The notes under the pieces were generated by a model, which saw only the letters and a program-made list of their open reading frames with translations, searched no databases and was not told the DNA's origin. 64,000 nucleotides of DNA from Saposhnikovia divaricata (taxonomy: Eukaryota > Streptophyta > Magnoliopsida > Apiales > Apiaceae). The DNA is taken from contig CM071597.1 in assembly GCA_036435485.1 (NCBI GenBank), positions 11,215,881 to 11,279,880 on the forward strand, read 5' to 3'. Each line of letters begins with the position of its first letter. Within the stretch, counting starts at the first letter, position 1. Below, piece after piece: positions 25,372 through 36,304 of the stretch. A program made the translations under genes and the position numbers.

Positions 25372-27958
25372 ATGGCAAACACTCAACTCACCATACCATC
25401 TCAAACCAATTTCATCGCAATTACGAGTGATGTGGAAGCACCAAATGCTAATTTCAAGTGCTTTGTTCGATGGTTGTCTGAATCTTACATCAAGGGTGCA
25501 CTCTCAGCCAACCCAACCCTGTACATATACTTATTAGAACAATTCTGGAGGACAGCTACTGTGGAGGTCATCGCCCTTGAGAATGCTATCACCTCATATG
25601 TTGTCTACTGCAAGATTCAAGGCGAGGATATTACTATCACTACCACAGACATGAATCAAGCCTTGGATTTGCAGCAAGAGGCATATGACTCCCTGGCCAC
25701 CGATGCAGAGTTGGAAGAATTCTTTGAATTTATCAACTACTCCGATGCTATTAAACTTGGGAAGCTGAATAGGAAGTACTTGAGAAAAGAATGGAGCTAT
25801 GTTTTTGCTACACTCCTTCATGTATTCACTGCAAGGAAATCGAGCTTTGACCAGATTAGTACTCCTGTGCAGCAGCTTGCCTATGCCTTGGCTTATGGGA
25901 GAAAGATAGATGTTGGACATCTCATCTTACAGGAGCTATATGGGAGACTTGGTAAGAACACAGCCAAGAGAGGTACTGAAATTTTCTTTCCTCGCTTTAT
26001 TCAATCAGTACTTAATTTTAAAAATGCTTCATTGATTGAATTACCTGGAATAGATAAAAGTAAAATAGGCTATCCTAGGTCCATGACCAAACTCATTTTT
26101 GGTAACTTGGAGACTAGGAATGATGTGGATGTAAGGCTTAAGATAACTTCCCACATGGAGGGTTTGTTTAGGTCTTACCCCCACAACATGCCAATATTTG
26201 AGTGTAAGTCTCAGTTAGCACAGCCTAAGCAAGAAGAACAAAATGCTAACCCAAGGCTTGCTAACCAACCCTCTCAGACAAACACTCTACCAAACACAGA
26301 GCCAACTGCATCATCCTCTCAAAAGGGTGATGTTAGTAAAAAGAAGAGAAAACAGGTTGCTTCTGAACCTTTAAACATCTTAACTGAAGCAGCCTTGGCT
26401 GTAGAACTAGGTTTAGATTGTGAGGAACCTGAGTCACCTATCATTAGCCTAAAGAAGAAGAAGAAGAAGTCTAAAACCACCTCTTCAGTCACCCAAATGG
26501 CTGAAGTTGTAAAATCAGGGGCACACATCTCACTAGATGTATCCTCTCAACAGGGTGCATCTATAGAATCAAGCATCCTCCCCAATGAACCTTCCTGTAA
26601 AGAGTCAGCACAAGGGAGTGATAAGGCTGGCATAACACTGAGTGGAGAGCACATCACACTTGAAACTCCCTCTATTTCTTAGGGGGAGTTGCCAAAATCC
26701 ATTCTACAACACTCTTCTCTTCCAGAATCTAACATAGAAATTTCTTTGGAGCCTGCAATTCAAGAAATTTAGGAGCAAGGCATTGATCACCAAGAATTCC
26801 ATTCTCTTGGTGAGCCAATGGACTCAAGTGACTTAGTGCCTGACACTTTGCTCACCACCCAGGTACCACATTTAGATGGTCAGGGAATGCATGCTGGGGC
26901 ATATCCTAATGACACCATCACAACCACAGAGGATTCACTAGTTTTCACTAGAGACTTTGTGCCTGTGTCACCTACTGTTGTAACTCATCCCACTCCTGTG
27001 GAGACAACAGTAGTAGAGTCTTTCCATCCGGTTACAGAAGTTGCATCTGTAACCGAGGAGTCTAGCTTGCCTAGCTCTAGCTCTGACTTTCTGTCACAAT
27101 GGCTGAAGCATGTGCAACATGACAGTACTTCAGGATCAGGATCTGTTCCACCATAATTGACGGTTGAAGCACTTCAAAGCTTAGTTGTGGATCAGATTCC
27201 TGAGTTTGTAAAGATAGCCCAGAACTTGGTCACCTCCAATGTGCCAAATCCAGATTATGAAGCAATATTGCTCTGCCATAGAGATGATGTGGAGATGCAG
27301 AAAACAAAGATAATTGATGATGCCGAGAGATGGCAATGTAGATGCCTGGATGCAAGGAACTTATGAAATCACTCTCAATGAAGCCTTACAGTATCTGAGG
27401 GAGGAGTACATCACTTCACTAGGCTCCAATGCTAAATCCTTAACTCCTGGTGAAGTGTATGAAGCCATCAATGACTCATACAAGGGATTCCTCAAGACTG
27501 CACACTACCTGGGTAAAGGTGTCAAATAAGAAGTCAACAAGGTATGTGATGCAACAGCCCTAAAAGTGGGAGAACTAAAGAGGGACTTCAATGCCAAATT
27601 TCCTCAGTTGGAGTCTGTGATCAAGGACATTTTGGCATGCAAGGCTACATGCACCAGGATGGACAATGGTTTGGCTATTCTCAAGGATGCTGTCACAGGT
27701 CTGGGGCACAAATTTCAATCCTTAACAGATCAGACAACTGAGGCCAATGCCATGCTCAGGACCCTCTTTGCAAATCAATATGGAGACAAGCTGGTCACTG
27801 AGGTCCCTGTGCATGAGATGTCAAGGTTTGAAGTGCAGAGACTGAAGGATCAATCCCTATCTGGTTTTAAGGCCAATGAGCTCTTCACTAAAGTGGATAC
27901 TCTTGAAAAGGAGGTAGCTTCTCTCAATAGTCTAATGCTCATCTTACAGACACTGTAA
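25372..27958 (+). pseudogene. Sirevirus-like post-pol ORF, N-terminal part (interrupted)
   Basis: It begins MANTQLTIPSQTNF after an A-rich leader. The first 200 residues contain ANPTLYIYLLEQFWRTA, a block that recurs in proteins annotated next to Sirevirus-like pol genes in asterid genomes; this is from memory. A Lys-rich stretch and Ser/Thr-rich low-complexity sequence follow. The frame is cut by TAG at 26680, TAG at 26770, TAA at 27154 and a frameshift near 27360, and another open stretch ends at 27958. Similar regions in other Sireviruses are called envelope-like, but I see no signal peptide or clear membrane segment. Confidence 0.6.
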
Positions 27959-28026
27959 CCACTCTGACTGAGCAGTTGAACACTCAAGCCACTACCAAAG
28001 CTGATGTTCTTCTGCATTAACAATCA

Positions 28027-30153
28027 ATGTTGTCTGCAATGATGAAGCACATGGGTCTCCCTCTACCTGAAGCATCTTCAACCCCAAAGGTCACTCCTAC
28101 AGCCTCTGTGCCTGACAACAAGCCTAAGGGGGAGAAGAGGATTTCAAGGGACTCAAATACAAAGGGGGAGAAACCACCAGTAAAGGGCATCAAATTCAAT
28201 GAAGGTGGTCATCAAAGGGCTTCTAAATCTTTAACTCATGTGCCTGGCAAAGGAAAAGCCAAAGTTGGTGAGCCTACTTCTCTGCCAGTTGTCACTCTAC
28301 CAACTGTGCACATCACTACTCCTAGTGGTCAAAAGCAATCTATCACAACCACAGTGGTTGCAGGGAGTATGCCATCTGACAAACCTCCATTCTCCATATC
28401 TAAGAGTGTCAAGCAAGTAGAAGTGAAGGTGGTCACTGAGGCCAAGCTACAAGAAATTGCAAACTCAAATGTCTATCATGATGATGCATTCTTGTATTTT
28501 CTAAAAGTCTCAAGAGAACAGGCTGGTGATGCTTTATCATATCATAGGAGTTTGAAGAGTCAGATTGACTATCTCACTGTAGTACCAAGAAGAGTTAATG
28601 GCCTATGGCTCAAAGAGATAATGATGGTAGGAAAGAATAAGATATGGCACTTAACCATCAACACTCTACAGGGTCTAAAGCACTCAGAAGTGGATGTGTT
28701 CCTTGGACTGATTGAAAAGAAGGATGAAAACTGCAAGAGTCTCTTTGATGAGTTAAGGGATGGTCAACCAGCAAGGCTACCTGAAGTATTCACAAATCCT
28801 AGAACCATCATCTATCAGGCTGCAACAAGAATTGATGATATCAAGCAGCTGGTCATTCCTAATTATCTAACTCCTCAGAACAAACCTCTCATTATTGCCA
28901 TCATTGAGAAGCTGAACAAGAAGAAGGGTCTAAGAACAGCAGAAGAATTGGAAGCTATATCTTATCTCAGGTCATACATTGCAACTGGCATTGTACCTGA
29001 ATCTGCTAAGTTCAACCCAAGCAAGGATGGTGATCAAGACAAGGATGGAGACAGAAGTGATGGAAGGAGAAGACATCACAGGAGTGATAAGGGTGATGAA
29101 GATAAAAAGAAGAAGAAGGATGATAAGGAGAAGAGGAATGATGATGACCAAGGTAAAGTCTCTGAGAGGAAAAGTGGAAGACAGCAAGCCTTAGGCATTG
29201 CTAACAGTAACCTCACCACAACACAAGACTCTAAGTCTAGGGTGAATACTGTTAGTAGTGACCTACCAAAATCTACATCTATGGCTTCTGCAACTGTCTT
29301 GCCACCTCAAGAAGAGAAGAAGATTCAATGCAAGAAACCATTTGTATACTTCAAAAAGAAAACTGCTAATGGAATACTACAATGGTCTACAAACAAAGGT
29401 CACATACTGCTGCCAAGTAATCATGTAAAAAGAATCAAATTCAAGCAAGCTGCAAGGAAATCAAAGCTATCCAAATCAAAGACCCTGACAATCTATCCAG
29501 GCTTAAAACTCCAACCACTAGATGAAGATTTTGATGAAGACCAACTGCAATACTTACAAGCTCAAAGAATCTACCATGTTGCCATTGTTGATAACTGCCT
29601 TGAGATCAAATATACTGATGGAAGGGAAGAGAAATTCAAACAAGGAGGATGTCAACACTGGGGCAAGCTACATGACATAGAAAGAATCATTGCATTGTTG
29701 AGCTCAGAAGATAAAGTGGAAAGAGTATGGAAGCTGGAGCTAATTGATTTTGTGAAGATGAAGAGAGATCATGAGGAGAGAATCAGAAAAGAGTGTCTTG
29801 GAAAATGGCTAGCAAGGGAGAAAGAAATTGAGAGACTGGAGATTGAAGCAGAAAAGCTAAGGGCAAATGGATTGTGTAGAGTTCAGTTTAATCCCTATGT
29901 GGTAAGGTATAGGAGGAGAAATGGGGATCAGGTCCACATCAGAATGAACCTACTCAACCACTATCCTGCAAACATTCTGAAGCCAGTACTTGAAGATTTC
30001 AAAGACTCAATTTTTCTTGAAGAATTGGATGCTATGGCAGAAATAATAAAAGCTATGGATGAGAATACAAGGAAAGAGAAAGAAAGAAGACAGAAAGCAT
30101 ATGATGATTTTCAAGCCAAAGCTATGGAAAGGGAAACAAATGACAATGGCTAG
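28027..30153 (+). CDS. Sirevirus-like post-pol ORF, C-terminal part, 708 aa open frame
   Basis: A 708-codon open frame. It has a Pro/Ser/Thr-rich start, then a folded-looking region around residues 140-320 (NVYHDDAFLYFLKVSREQ and WLKEIMMVGKNKIWHL). A highly charged Lys/Asp segment follows (about 335-385), then a second compact part (about 435-560, with CQHWGKLHDIERIIALL) and a C-terminal charged helix. It is probably the 3' half of the ORF that begins at 25372, since the codons upstream are a continuous low-complexity linker. I recognise no enzymatic motif. The preceding in-frame TAA at 28018 may be a mutation. Confidence 0.55.
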   Translation: MLSAMMKHMGLPLPEASSTPKVTPTASVPDNKPKGEKRISRDSNTKGEKPPVKGIKFNEGGHQRASKSLTHVPGKGKAKVGEPTSLPVVTLPTVHITTPSGQKQSITTTVVAGSMPSDKPPFSISKSVKQVEVKVVTEAKLQEIANSNVYHDDAFLYFLKVSREQAGDALSYHRSLKSQIDYLTVVPRRVNGLWLKEIMMVGKNKIWHLTINTLQGLKHSEVDVFLGLIEKKDENCKSLFDELRDGQPARLPEVFTNPRTIIYQAATRIDDIKQLVIPNYLTPQNKPLIIAIIEKLNKKKGLRTAEELEAISYLRSYIATGIVPESAKFNPSKDGDQDKDGDRSDGRRRHHRSDKGDEDKKKKKDDKEKRNDDDQGKVSERKSGRQQALGIANSNLTTTQDSKSRVNTVSSDLPKSTSMASATVLPPQEEKKIQCKKPFVYFKKKTANGILQWSTNKGHILLPSNHVKRIKFKQAARKSKLSKSKTLTIYPGLKLQPLDEDFDEDQLQYLQAQRIYHVAIVDNCLEIKYTDGREEKFKQGGCQHWGKLHDIERIIALLSSEDKVERVWKLELIDFVKMKRDHEERIRKECLGKWLAREKEIERLEIEAEKLRANGLCRVQFNPYVVRYRRRNGDQVHIRMNLLNHYPANILKPVLEDFKDSIFLEELDAMAEIIKAMDENTRKEKERRQKAYDDFQAKAMERETNDNG

Positions 30154-30312
30154 TACTTCATCATAGGCTGTAAGATTACTCACCCTGTAGTTCTATCCAC
30201 ATTGTTAATCAAAATTCATACATGTACTGTAAAGTTTTATCTTTATGTATGTTAGGCTTGTTATCAGACATGAAATTGTGACTAAGGGTCTTACTCACAA
30301 TTTGGGGGAGAT

Positions 30313-31588
30313 TGTTAGTCACAGAGGCATGCCCGAATACATCTAATAACAAGCCTAAGTTGCTTGTAATGCTATGCATTACTTACATGACCTCTTAACT
30401 GAGGGAACCTCTAGTTGTAGAGTTTCTACTGGTTTTGTACTTGTAATAGGCATCAAATTCTAGCTGTGTAACTGTACCTATTAAGTCAAGAATAATGCTT
30501 GAAAGAAGTTCCAAGGTTCATGCCTCAAGCAAGGAGATAAAGATGGCCAAATAATCACAGTTGGGATTTGAAGAAATGAAGAATTTACCTAAGTACCAAT
30601 TCGAGAAGTACATTTGTCTATTCGAGAAGTCTAGCATTCGAGAAGTCAGGGGTTCGATATCTCAGAAGACACTATTCGATATCTCTGAATACACTATTCG
30701 ATATCTCAGAGATTCGATATGTCTATTACTCTGTTCGAGAACTCAAGGAGTCAACAGGTCAAAGGTGATATTCGAGTTCTAAAAAGGGTCAACAAGTCAA
30801 AGCTACATTCGATATCTCAAAGACTCAAGATGCTATTTGACATCTCAGGGATTCGATATGTCAAAATGCTCTATTCGATATCTCAAGGACTCCCAGAGAA
30901 AAGAGCTATTCGAGAAGTGATTCGATATGTCAATATAACACTATTCGAGAACTCAGAGTTATCGATTAAGTCAATTCTAGTTCTCGAATCACTCACTTAG
31001 CCACTTCTCGAATACATTCTTGAAGACAAAATACTGAAGAATTGTACAAGTCAGAAACCTGCAACAAGCCAAGACGCTTTATCTGACTATGTACTATAAA
31101 GCACGTTGGAAAGTCTACAAAGAAGCTTGGAGAGATAAGTCAGGGGACAAGGAGCTAAAGAAGTGGATCTGAACAGGCTTTGCAAAGTCAAATCTGTAGC
31201 CGTTTGGACTCTTACTCAAATGAGATAGACAGACTGGAAAGTATTTTGTTTACCTACCTTATTTGTAGTAAGTAGGTGTATCCATGTCTATAAGGATACA
31301 GCCTCACTTCCTTAGCAGATAAGTTTTTCAAGATACATCACAAGAAATATCTCTCTGAGAAAAACGAAGCTGAGAATACTATCATTTGTATTCAAAGATT
31401 GTATCAAAATCTTTATCTAATAAAATATTAGATTAAAGTAATATTGTGTTGTGTTTGTCTTTGTTATCCACACTTACATATCTCACATACTCAACACATA
31501 TCTTGCTGCAAAGATTCAAGAACAAAGAAAAGTTCAAGAATCCATTCACCCCCCCTCTGTATTCTTTTACTGTATTCAGTACTCAACA
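30313..31588 (+). repeat. 3' LTR of the Sirevirus-like element
   Basis: 1276 bp and collinear with 17493-18768. The purine run GGGGGAGA (30304-30311) just before it is the polypurine tract. The same TTCnnGAA array is present, starting at 30600. Confidence 0.95.
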
Positions 31589-32317
31589 ATAAGGACGAAA
31601 GTGCCCGTGACCTCGACCTCGTCCACGGTATCGACCTTGGCCTCGTCCACCTCTGTGCCCTTTTCTACGTACATTCTGCTGGCATGACGTGTTATTTATT
31701 TCAGGTAAAGGGGCAGATCCCGTTGGACGGGATTGATGATTCTTGATCACCAATTCATGATTCTGTTCAGCAACAAGGAGAGTTGATAGAAGATCCCTGA
31801 ACTTGGTGAATTTGTGCTCCCTATACATCTCAGCTAAGTTGATATTATTGGGGTGAAAAGTTGATAATGTTTTATCGATTTTTCTTTTCTCAGTAACTTT
31901 CTCACCGCACATAATGAGCCTAGAACTTATCTTGAATAAAGCAGAACTATATGCCCGAACACTCTTAAAATCCTGAAGTTTTAGATTAGCCCAATCATTT
32001 TCAGCTGCAGGCAGATAAACTAATTTCTGGTGGTCAAACCTATCTTTCATATTTTCCCATAAAATATAAGGATCTTCGACTTCTAGGTATTCAGATTTTA
32101 AATCTTCATGCATCTAATGTCGGAGAAAAATAATGGAGGTAAAGTTTTCTTCAGCCGTGGCTTTATTTCCTGCCTTTATCGTATCGCTTAATTTCTTTGA
32201 AACAAGATGCAATTTTACATATTGTACCCATGACAAATAATTATCTCCAGAAATATCCAACGCAACGAACGATAAGCTTGTAAGGTTTGTCATATTAAAT
32301 CTGAATTTAACACACAA
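31589..32317 (-). pseudogene. Copia gag N-terminal part (old element)
   Basis: It starts at 32317 on the minus strand. The UBN2-type gag contains DISGDNYLSWVQYVKLHL, then YILWENMKDRFDHQK, and ends in a Gly/Arg-rich basic run just before the insertion. An in-frame TAG lies at 32114-32116. The frame ends at the ATAAG target duplication of the nested element and is continued by the zinc-knuckle fragment at 17188-17492. Confidence 0.85.
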
Positions 32318-32740
32318 ATTATTAAACTTAAATCATCAATATAAATATTATATAAATCCTAGTTAATCGGGTGCGTTAACAGATACGCAATAATAAATGT
32401 ATATATCATTATTATCACTGATATTATAAACAGATCTATGTATAGAACAACAAATGGATTTTTACCCGCCATACGGACGTCGCGTATACAGGTTATCTCC
32501 AATTGAAAAATATATTTAGGTAGAAAATCCTGCATAAGTTAGTTCGTGCACAAAGATTATTTTACGATAAATAATAATCATAAAAAATGTCCCACAATAT
32601 CATTCGATGAATGGTACCATTGTAATAACAGTGTAGATAAATGTCAGTTAATATATAACAACAATATTAATGACAATATAATTAAAAAAAAGGTTCCCAC
32701 ATTATTTCGGTATTACCCAAAATTAAATGGTACCGTTTTT

Positions 32741-32853
32741 AGTAGGCGGTGCTCCGGCCATATATATATATATATTAGTTATTAATAGGCGGTGCTCCGG
32801 CCATATATATATTAGTTATTAATTGGCGGTGCTCCGGCCATATATATATTAAA
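32741..32853. repeat. Threefold leader repeat, about 43 bp
   Basis: GGCGGTGCTCCGGCCATATA recurs three times, with variable (TA)n and TTAGTTATTAA between copies. It lies in the untranslated leader of the old copia element, between its 5' LTR and gag. Confidence 0.8.
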
Positions 32854-32896
32854 ATAAAATTATACCTTCTCAGTTCCGACAGGGGTGTTGATAACG

Positions 32897-33155
32897 TGTT
32901 GTAATATACTAGCTATAATAAAGAGCTATTAATATATTACTCTACTAATAACTTTAACAAAAGTGAGAAAGAGAAAGAGAAAGAGAAATAGAAAGAGAGC
33001 AAATGAAATGAATTGCTCGGGATGTGTTTTCCATTAGCTGATAAATGCTATTTATAGCAAATGAAAGGGGACATCAATGTACATTTTCTTCACCTATATA
33101 TACATAGCCCAACTATTACAGTTTTGGCTACTGTATTGGCAATCATTTCACAACA
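32897..33155 (-). repeat. 5' LTR of the old copia element
   Basis: 259 bp, matches 13205-13463 with 10 substitutions and no indels. It defines the 5' end because gag lies immediately left of it on the minus strand. Confidence 0.92.
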
Positions 33156-34769
33156 ATAGAAATATTTATAAAAATACCTAAATTTTGAAAATATTATCCG
33201 AAGTTGCAACGCTGACACAGGTTAAAATCGATTGCATTGCAAATGTTGCAAATGGGATTGCAAACCTGGTTGCAAATGTTGCAACCGTATTTTTGGAAAA
33301 AAGTTTTGCAACTTGGGTATTCTTGAAAAAAACCCTAAATAATTTGCTGAACCATTGATATGCTGAGTAAGTAGTATGGAGTTTTTTGTGTTTTGCTTAT
33401 GCTTTTTCATATACTAATTTCATTACAAGACATTTGTTTGTATGGTGTGTTTGTTTGGTGCTGTTTCTGAGCACACTGGGCTACATTTTAGTGATTACAC
33501 TGGGCTACATTTTAGTGATTTTTTCCTATATCATTGTGAAATGTAAGGAAATTATTGAAAACATGTCATCAGGGGTGAATTTATTGATCATGTGTAGCGT
33601 AACTGACTAAGAGGAGTATTTGTGCAAATATGATGGCATTGGCAACCTTGTTGCAGTTCTTTCTCGTATTACTACATTTTTCCTGTACAAGTTAGTTATA
33701 AAATTTAAAGTTCTCTATGGATTTTAATATGAGAAGGAACTAGTTGTGCTTATAATGTGATATTGTAGTAGACAGTTAATATTTAAAACGCATTTGTTTT
33801 TGTTTACTTATTGCTTTCCAAAATACCTTATGGTGGTAGTGCACAGGCATGTGGAGATTCATAATATGCATTTCTTCATGATAATTTGTGATTTAATAAT
33901 CTTTCGACGAACTAGATGATTGAGTTAGTTGGAGGTGGTCTAATGTTTTGTTGCTACTGAAATCTTCATCAGCTTGATTATTCTGTTGAATTTGAAATGA
34001 AAAACAATCTTCGCTTCTTGGTAACTGACTTTACAGATAAACCTCAAACTAGTCTTCCATTTAAGTCTGTTACAGTTCACTGAGCTGCCTTGTCAGATAC
34101 TACATAACTGTTGCACATTTAAATTGTGCAATCTATATGTTTCTTAAAAATGTTTACAGTCTTGCTTGATTTAAACGAACCAGAACATAACATCATGGAC
34201 ACACAGTAGGTTCATCAATAATGCTACTATATGGCAGTCAGTATTCCTAATCCTACACTTTGAATGTACGCCAAAGTTTTAGCTCTTGAATTTTTGTTCC
34301 GTGTTGGCAAATAGTACTGCTTATGATATTCTATCTATGGTGTAAGCCTCTTACTGATGTTTTTGTTGTGATTGCAACTCTCTGGGTTATCTATCTAATG
34401 CTTATTAATTTACCTGATCAAATTTGTATTTAAGTGAAGAGTTTGTAGATTAAAGGTTTCATTGAAAAGAAGAATGCTTGTTTTGGGCTGAGTGGTTATA
34501 GCCTAGTGGTACGACTACTTAAGAGTTTGTAGATAAGTTACTTGCTGCCCTCGTTGAGTTGATAGCTTAGAGACTAGATTAATAGCCTCTTCCCTTAAAT
34601 CTCCCCTCCTAGCCTACCCTCACAGCTATACCCAAAAATTAGGAAATATTGGAATTTTACTTTCCAGATGTAAATTTTGTGTATTGCATCATGATGTTTA
34701 TCAAGAGAAATTAGATACATTAGATAGGTTAGTGAAAGAGGCTGTTAGAGTTTTAAAAGGAGACCATGG
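33156..34769. other. Intergenic spacer with short tandem repeats
   Basis: It contains a degenerate GTTGCAAATGTTGCAA cluster (33235-33290) and a 25-bp tandem copy of CTGGGCTACATTTTAGTGAT (33475-33520). No supportable gene is seen. Confidence 0.5.
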
Positions 34770-35065
34770 ATTAGTCAGCATCAGATACTGGCTGTGCTTG
34801 ATCTGTACAGCAAGGTTAAGGCGTTTAATTGTAGTAATGGAGATTTGGATGGTGGTGGGAAATCAGTTTGAAGTGGAGTGTACAAATTTTGAGGATGGAG
34901 AAAGGTTGTGTTGGGCGGAGATGAAGAAAGGTGAAGCGCTTGTGTGAGATAAGTTTGCGAGGGAGAAATGGTTGATGCCAACTAAACTGGAAGAAGTTGA
35001 GGCTTCGCGGTCTGCTGAGGGTACATATTCAGTGAACAAGAGTAAGGAGCATAATTTCTTTTGAT
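34770..35065 (+). pseudogene. Decayed PRISE (progesterone 5-beta-reductase-like) C-terminal relic
   Basis: Shifting frames give VLDLYSKVKAFNCSNGD, then QFEVECTNFEDGERL, then LEEVEAS and NKSKEHNFF. These match in order the C-terminal third of the PRISE pseudogene at 36305-37605 (ALDPNAKNEAFNCSNGD, QFEVECGEFEDGERL, NKSKEHGFLG). It has lost the tryptophan/lysine stretch after SNGD, has at least one frameshift, and has an in-frame TGA at about 34946. No N-terminal part is seen upstream. Confidence 0.75.
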
Positions 35066-35189
35066 TCCAAATCCGACCTCATTTATTTGATTGTTAATAA
35101 ATGTCAGAAACTTGTTACTTTCTGAATTCCTACTCTGGTTTTTTTTTATATTGTGATGATGGTGTTTATGTCAATAGGGACTCTATGTT

Positions 35190-35463
35190 GTTCCATAGAA
35201 TTTGTAGACAAATCGGAATCAGAAGGGAGGACGACTGGCTTGCCATACATAGATATGGTCATGTTCCATCACAAAACATTTTAACCATGTTTAGTTTGCT
35301 GGGGATGGAAAGAATGGAGAAACCGATTCTAACATAAAACAAGGATAAGCCTTTTTTTTAATTTAAACAGCGAGAGACTTGTGCACTGGATAATATGACA
35401 TGAAATTTTAAAATTCGTTAGGCTGATATATAATTAGTTGAATCTATGAGAAAATTAAGTGAT
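35190..35463 (+). repeat. Diverged duplication, copy 1
   Basis: It shares GTTTAGTTTGCTGGGGAT, GATTCTAACATAAAAC and TGAGAAAATTAAGT in order with 35795-36183, with indels. It lies just downstream of the PRISE relic, so it probably belonged to the same duplicated locus. Confidence 0.7.
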
Positions 35464-35794
35464 ATAATTGAACCGTCACCTCGGCATGTAGCAATAAGAA
35501 CACGAAATTTGAAAGAACTTGCGGATTGGGTAGAGCAAAATTATGGAATAATAATTAGTTGGAGTGTAAAATGTATCCACACACCACCCTATCAAAGACA
35601 ACAAGCGAGGAGTTGCTTTTTTCTACACAAAGAAAAGGTTGATACGAGTGAGATAGTGAGTTAGGAATTGTGAAACACATGATTACCGAACTTAGTTACT
35701 CGCCAAAACTCGACACATGAAACCTTTCAACCTTTCGTTAAACCTTGTACGTAAAGTATGAATTGTGTAGTCTATGTTGTTGAATAGATGTAGT
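35464..35794. other. Intergenic between the two duplication copies
   Basis: Contains an open stretch of about 70 codons without family resemblance. Nothing else recognised. Confidence 0.4.
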
Positions 35795-36183
35795 AGACAA
35801 ATTGGAATGAGAAGGGAGGACTGGCTTGACATACAAAGTTTTATGGTCATGTTCCATTTCAAAACATTTTATCCTACAAGCCCTAAACACCAGCTGCACC
35901 CATGAATGTCTTGTCAATAATTCCTGTATGATTTTTTCTATTGAGGATTGTAAAGTGACAACCATGTGCTTAATGTTGTATATAATGAGACCATATATGT
36001 TTAGTTTGCTGGGGATAGAAAGAATGAAGAAACAGATTCTAACATAAAACGAGGATGAGCCTTCCTTAATCAGAACGTTTTATCTGCAAGAGACTCGTGC
36101 ACTAGGTAGAGGACAGATGACATGAAATTTCAAGATTTGTTAGCCTAATAAATAGTTGAACAATGAGAAAATTAAGTAACATA
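35795..36183 (+). repeat. Diverged duplication, copy 2
   Basis: The second copy of the block at 35190-35463. It is directly upstream of the promoter of the PRISE pseudogene and marks a local tandem duplication of the locus. Confidence 0.7.
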
Positions 36184-36238
36184 AATAGTAACATTTTACA
36201 AGAGTTTCTTACTACGTAACTCCCACCCTTTTGTTTTG

Positions 36239-36248
36239 TATATAAATA
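36239..36248 (+). promoter_or_regulatory. TATA box of the PRISE pseudogene
   Basis: TATATAAATA lies 57 bp upstream of the predicted start codon and matches the plant TATA consensus well. Confidence 0.6.
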
Positions 36249-36304
36249 GTAACATACTAGTACATCTTAACAAACTGCACAAGCAAAAGACGTTCTAACA
36301 AAAA

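Larger units (their letters stand above)
17493..31588 (+). mobile_element. Sirevirus-like Ty1/copia retrotransposon, 14.1 kb, nested
   Basis: It has 1276-bp LTRs, an exact target duplication ATAAG (17488-17492 and 31589-31593), an initiator-Met-type primer site, a polypurine tract, gag-pol in copia order, and a long extra coding region after pol. Long LTRs plus a post-pol ORF fit the Sirevirus/SIRE lineage. The LTRs differ at about 11 of 1276 positions, so it is younger than its host element. gag-pol carries several frameshifts and nonsense codons, so the copy is not autonomous. Confidence 0.92.
13205..33155 (-). mobile_element. Old Ty1/copia retrotransposon, split by a nested element
   Basis: Two 259-bp LTRs (TGTTGTAATATAC to TTTCACAACA) bound a minus-strand gag-pol. 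Flanks ATAGG (13200-13204) and ATAGA (33156-33160) are a one-mismatch target duplication. The LTRs differ at 10 of 259 positions. A 14.1-kb second copia element (17493-31588) sits inside gag, so this element's own length is about 5.85 kb. Domain order on the minus strand is gag, protease, integrase, RT, RNase H, which is the copia order. Frameshifts and stops make it inactive. No canonical initiator-Met primer site follows the 5' LTR. I do not assign a sub-lineage. Confidence 0.92.

Noticed and set aside
25372..30153. Viral-type envelope protein after pol
   Set aside because: No signal peptide, no clear transmembrane segment and no cleavage-site-like motif. Only position supports an envelope analogy, so it is left as a protein of unknown function.
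34490..34640. Possible second SINE (AGTGGTTATAGCCTAGTGGT near an A-box-like motif)
   Set aside because: No convincing B box, no tail and no target duplication found.
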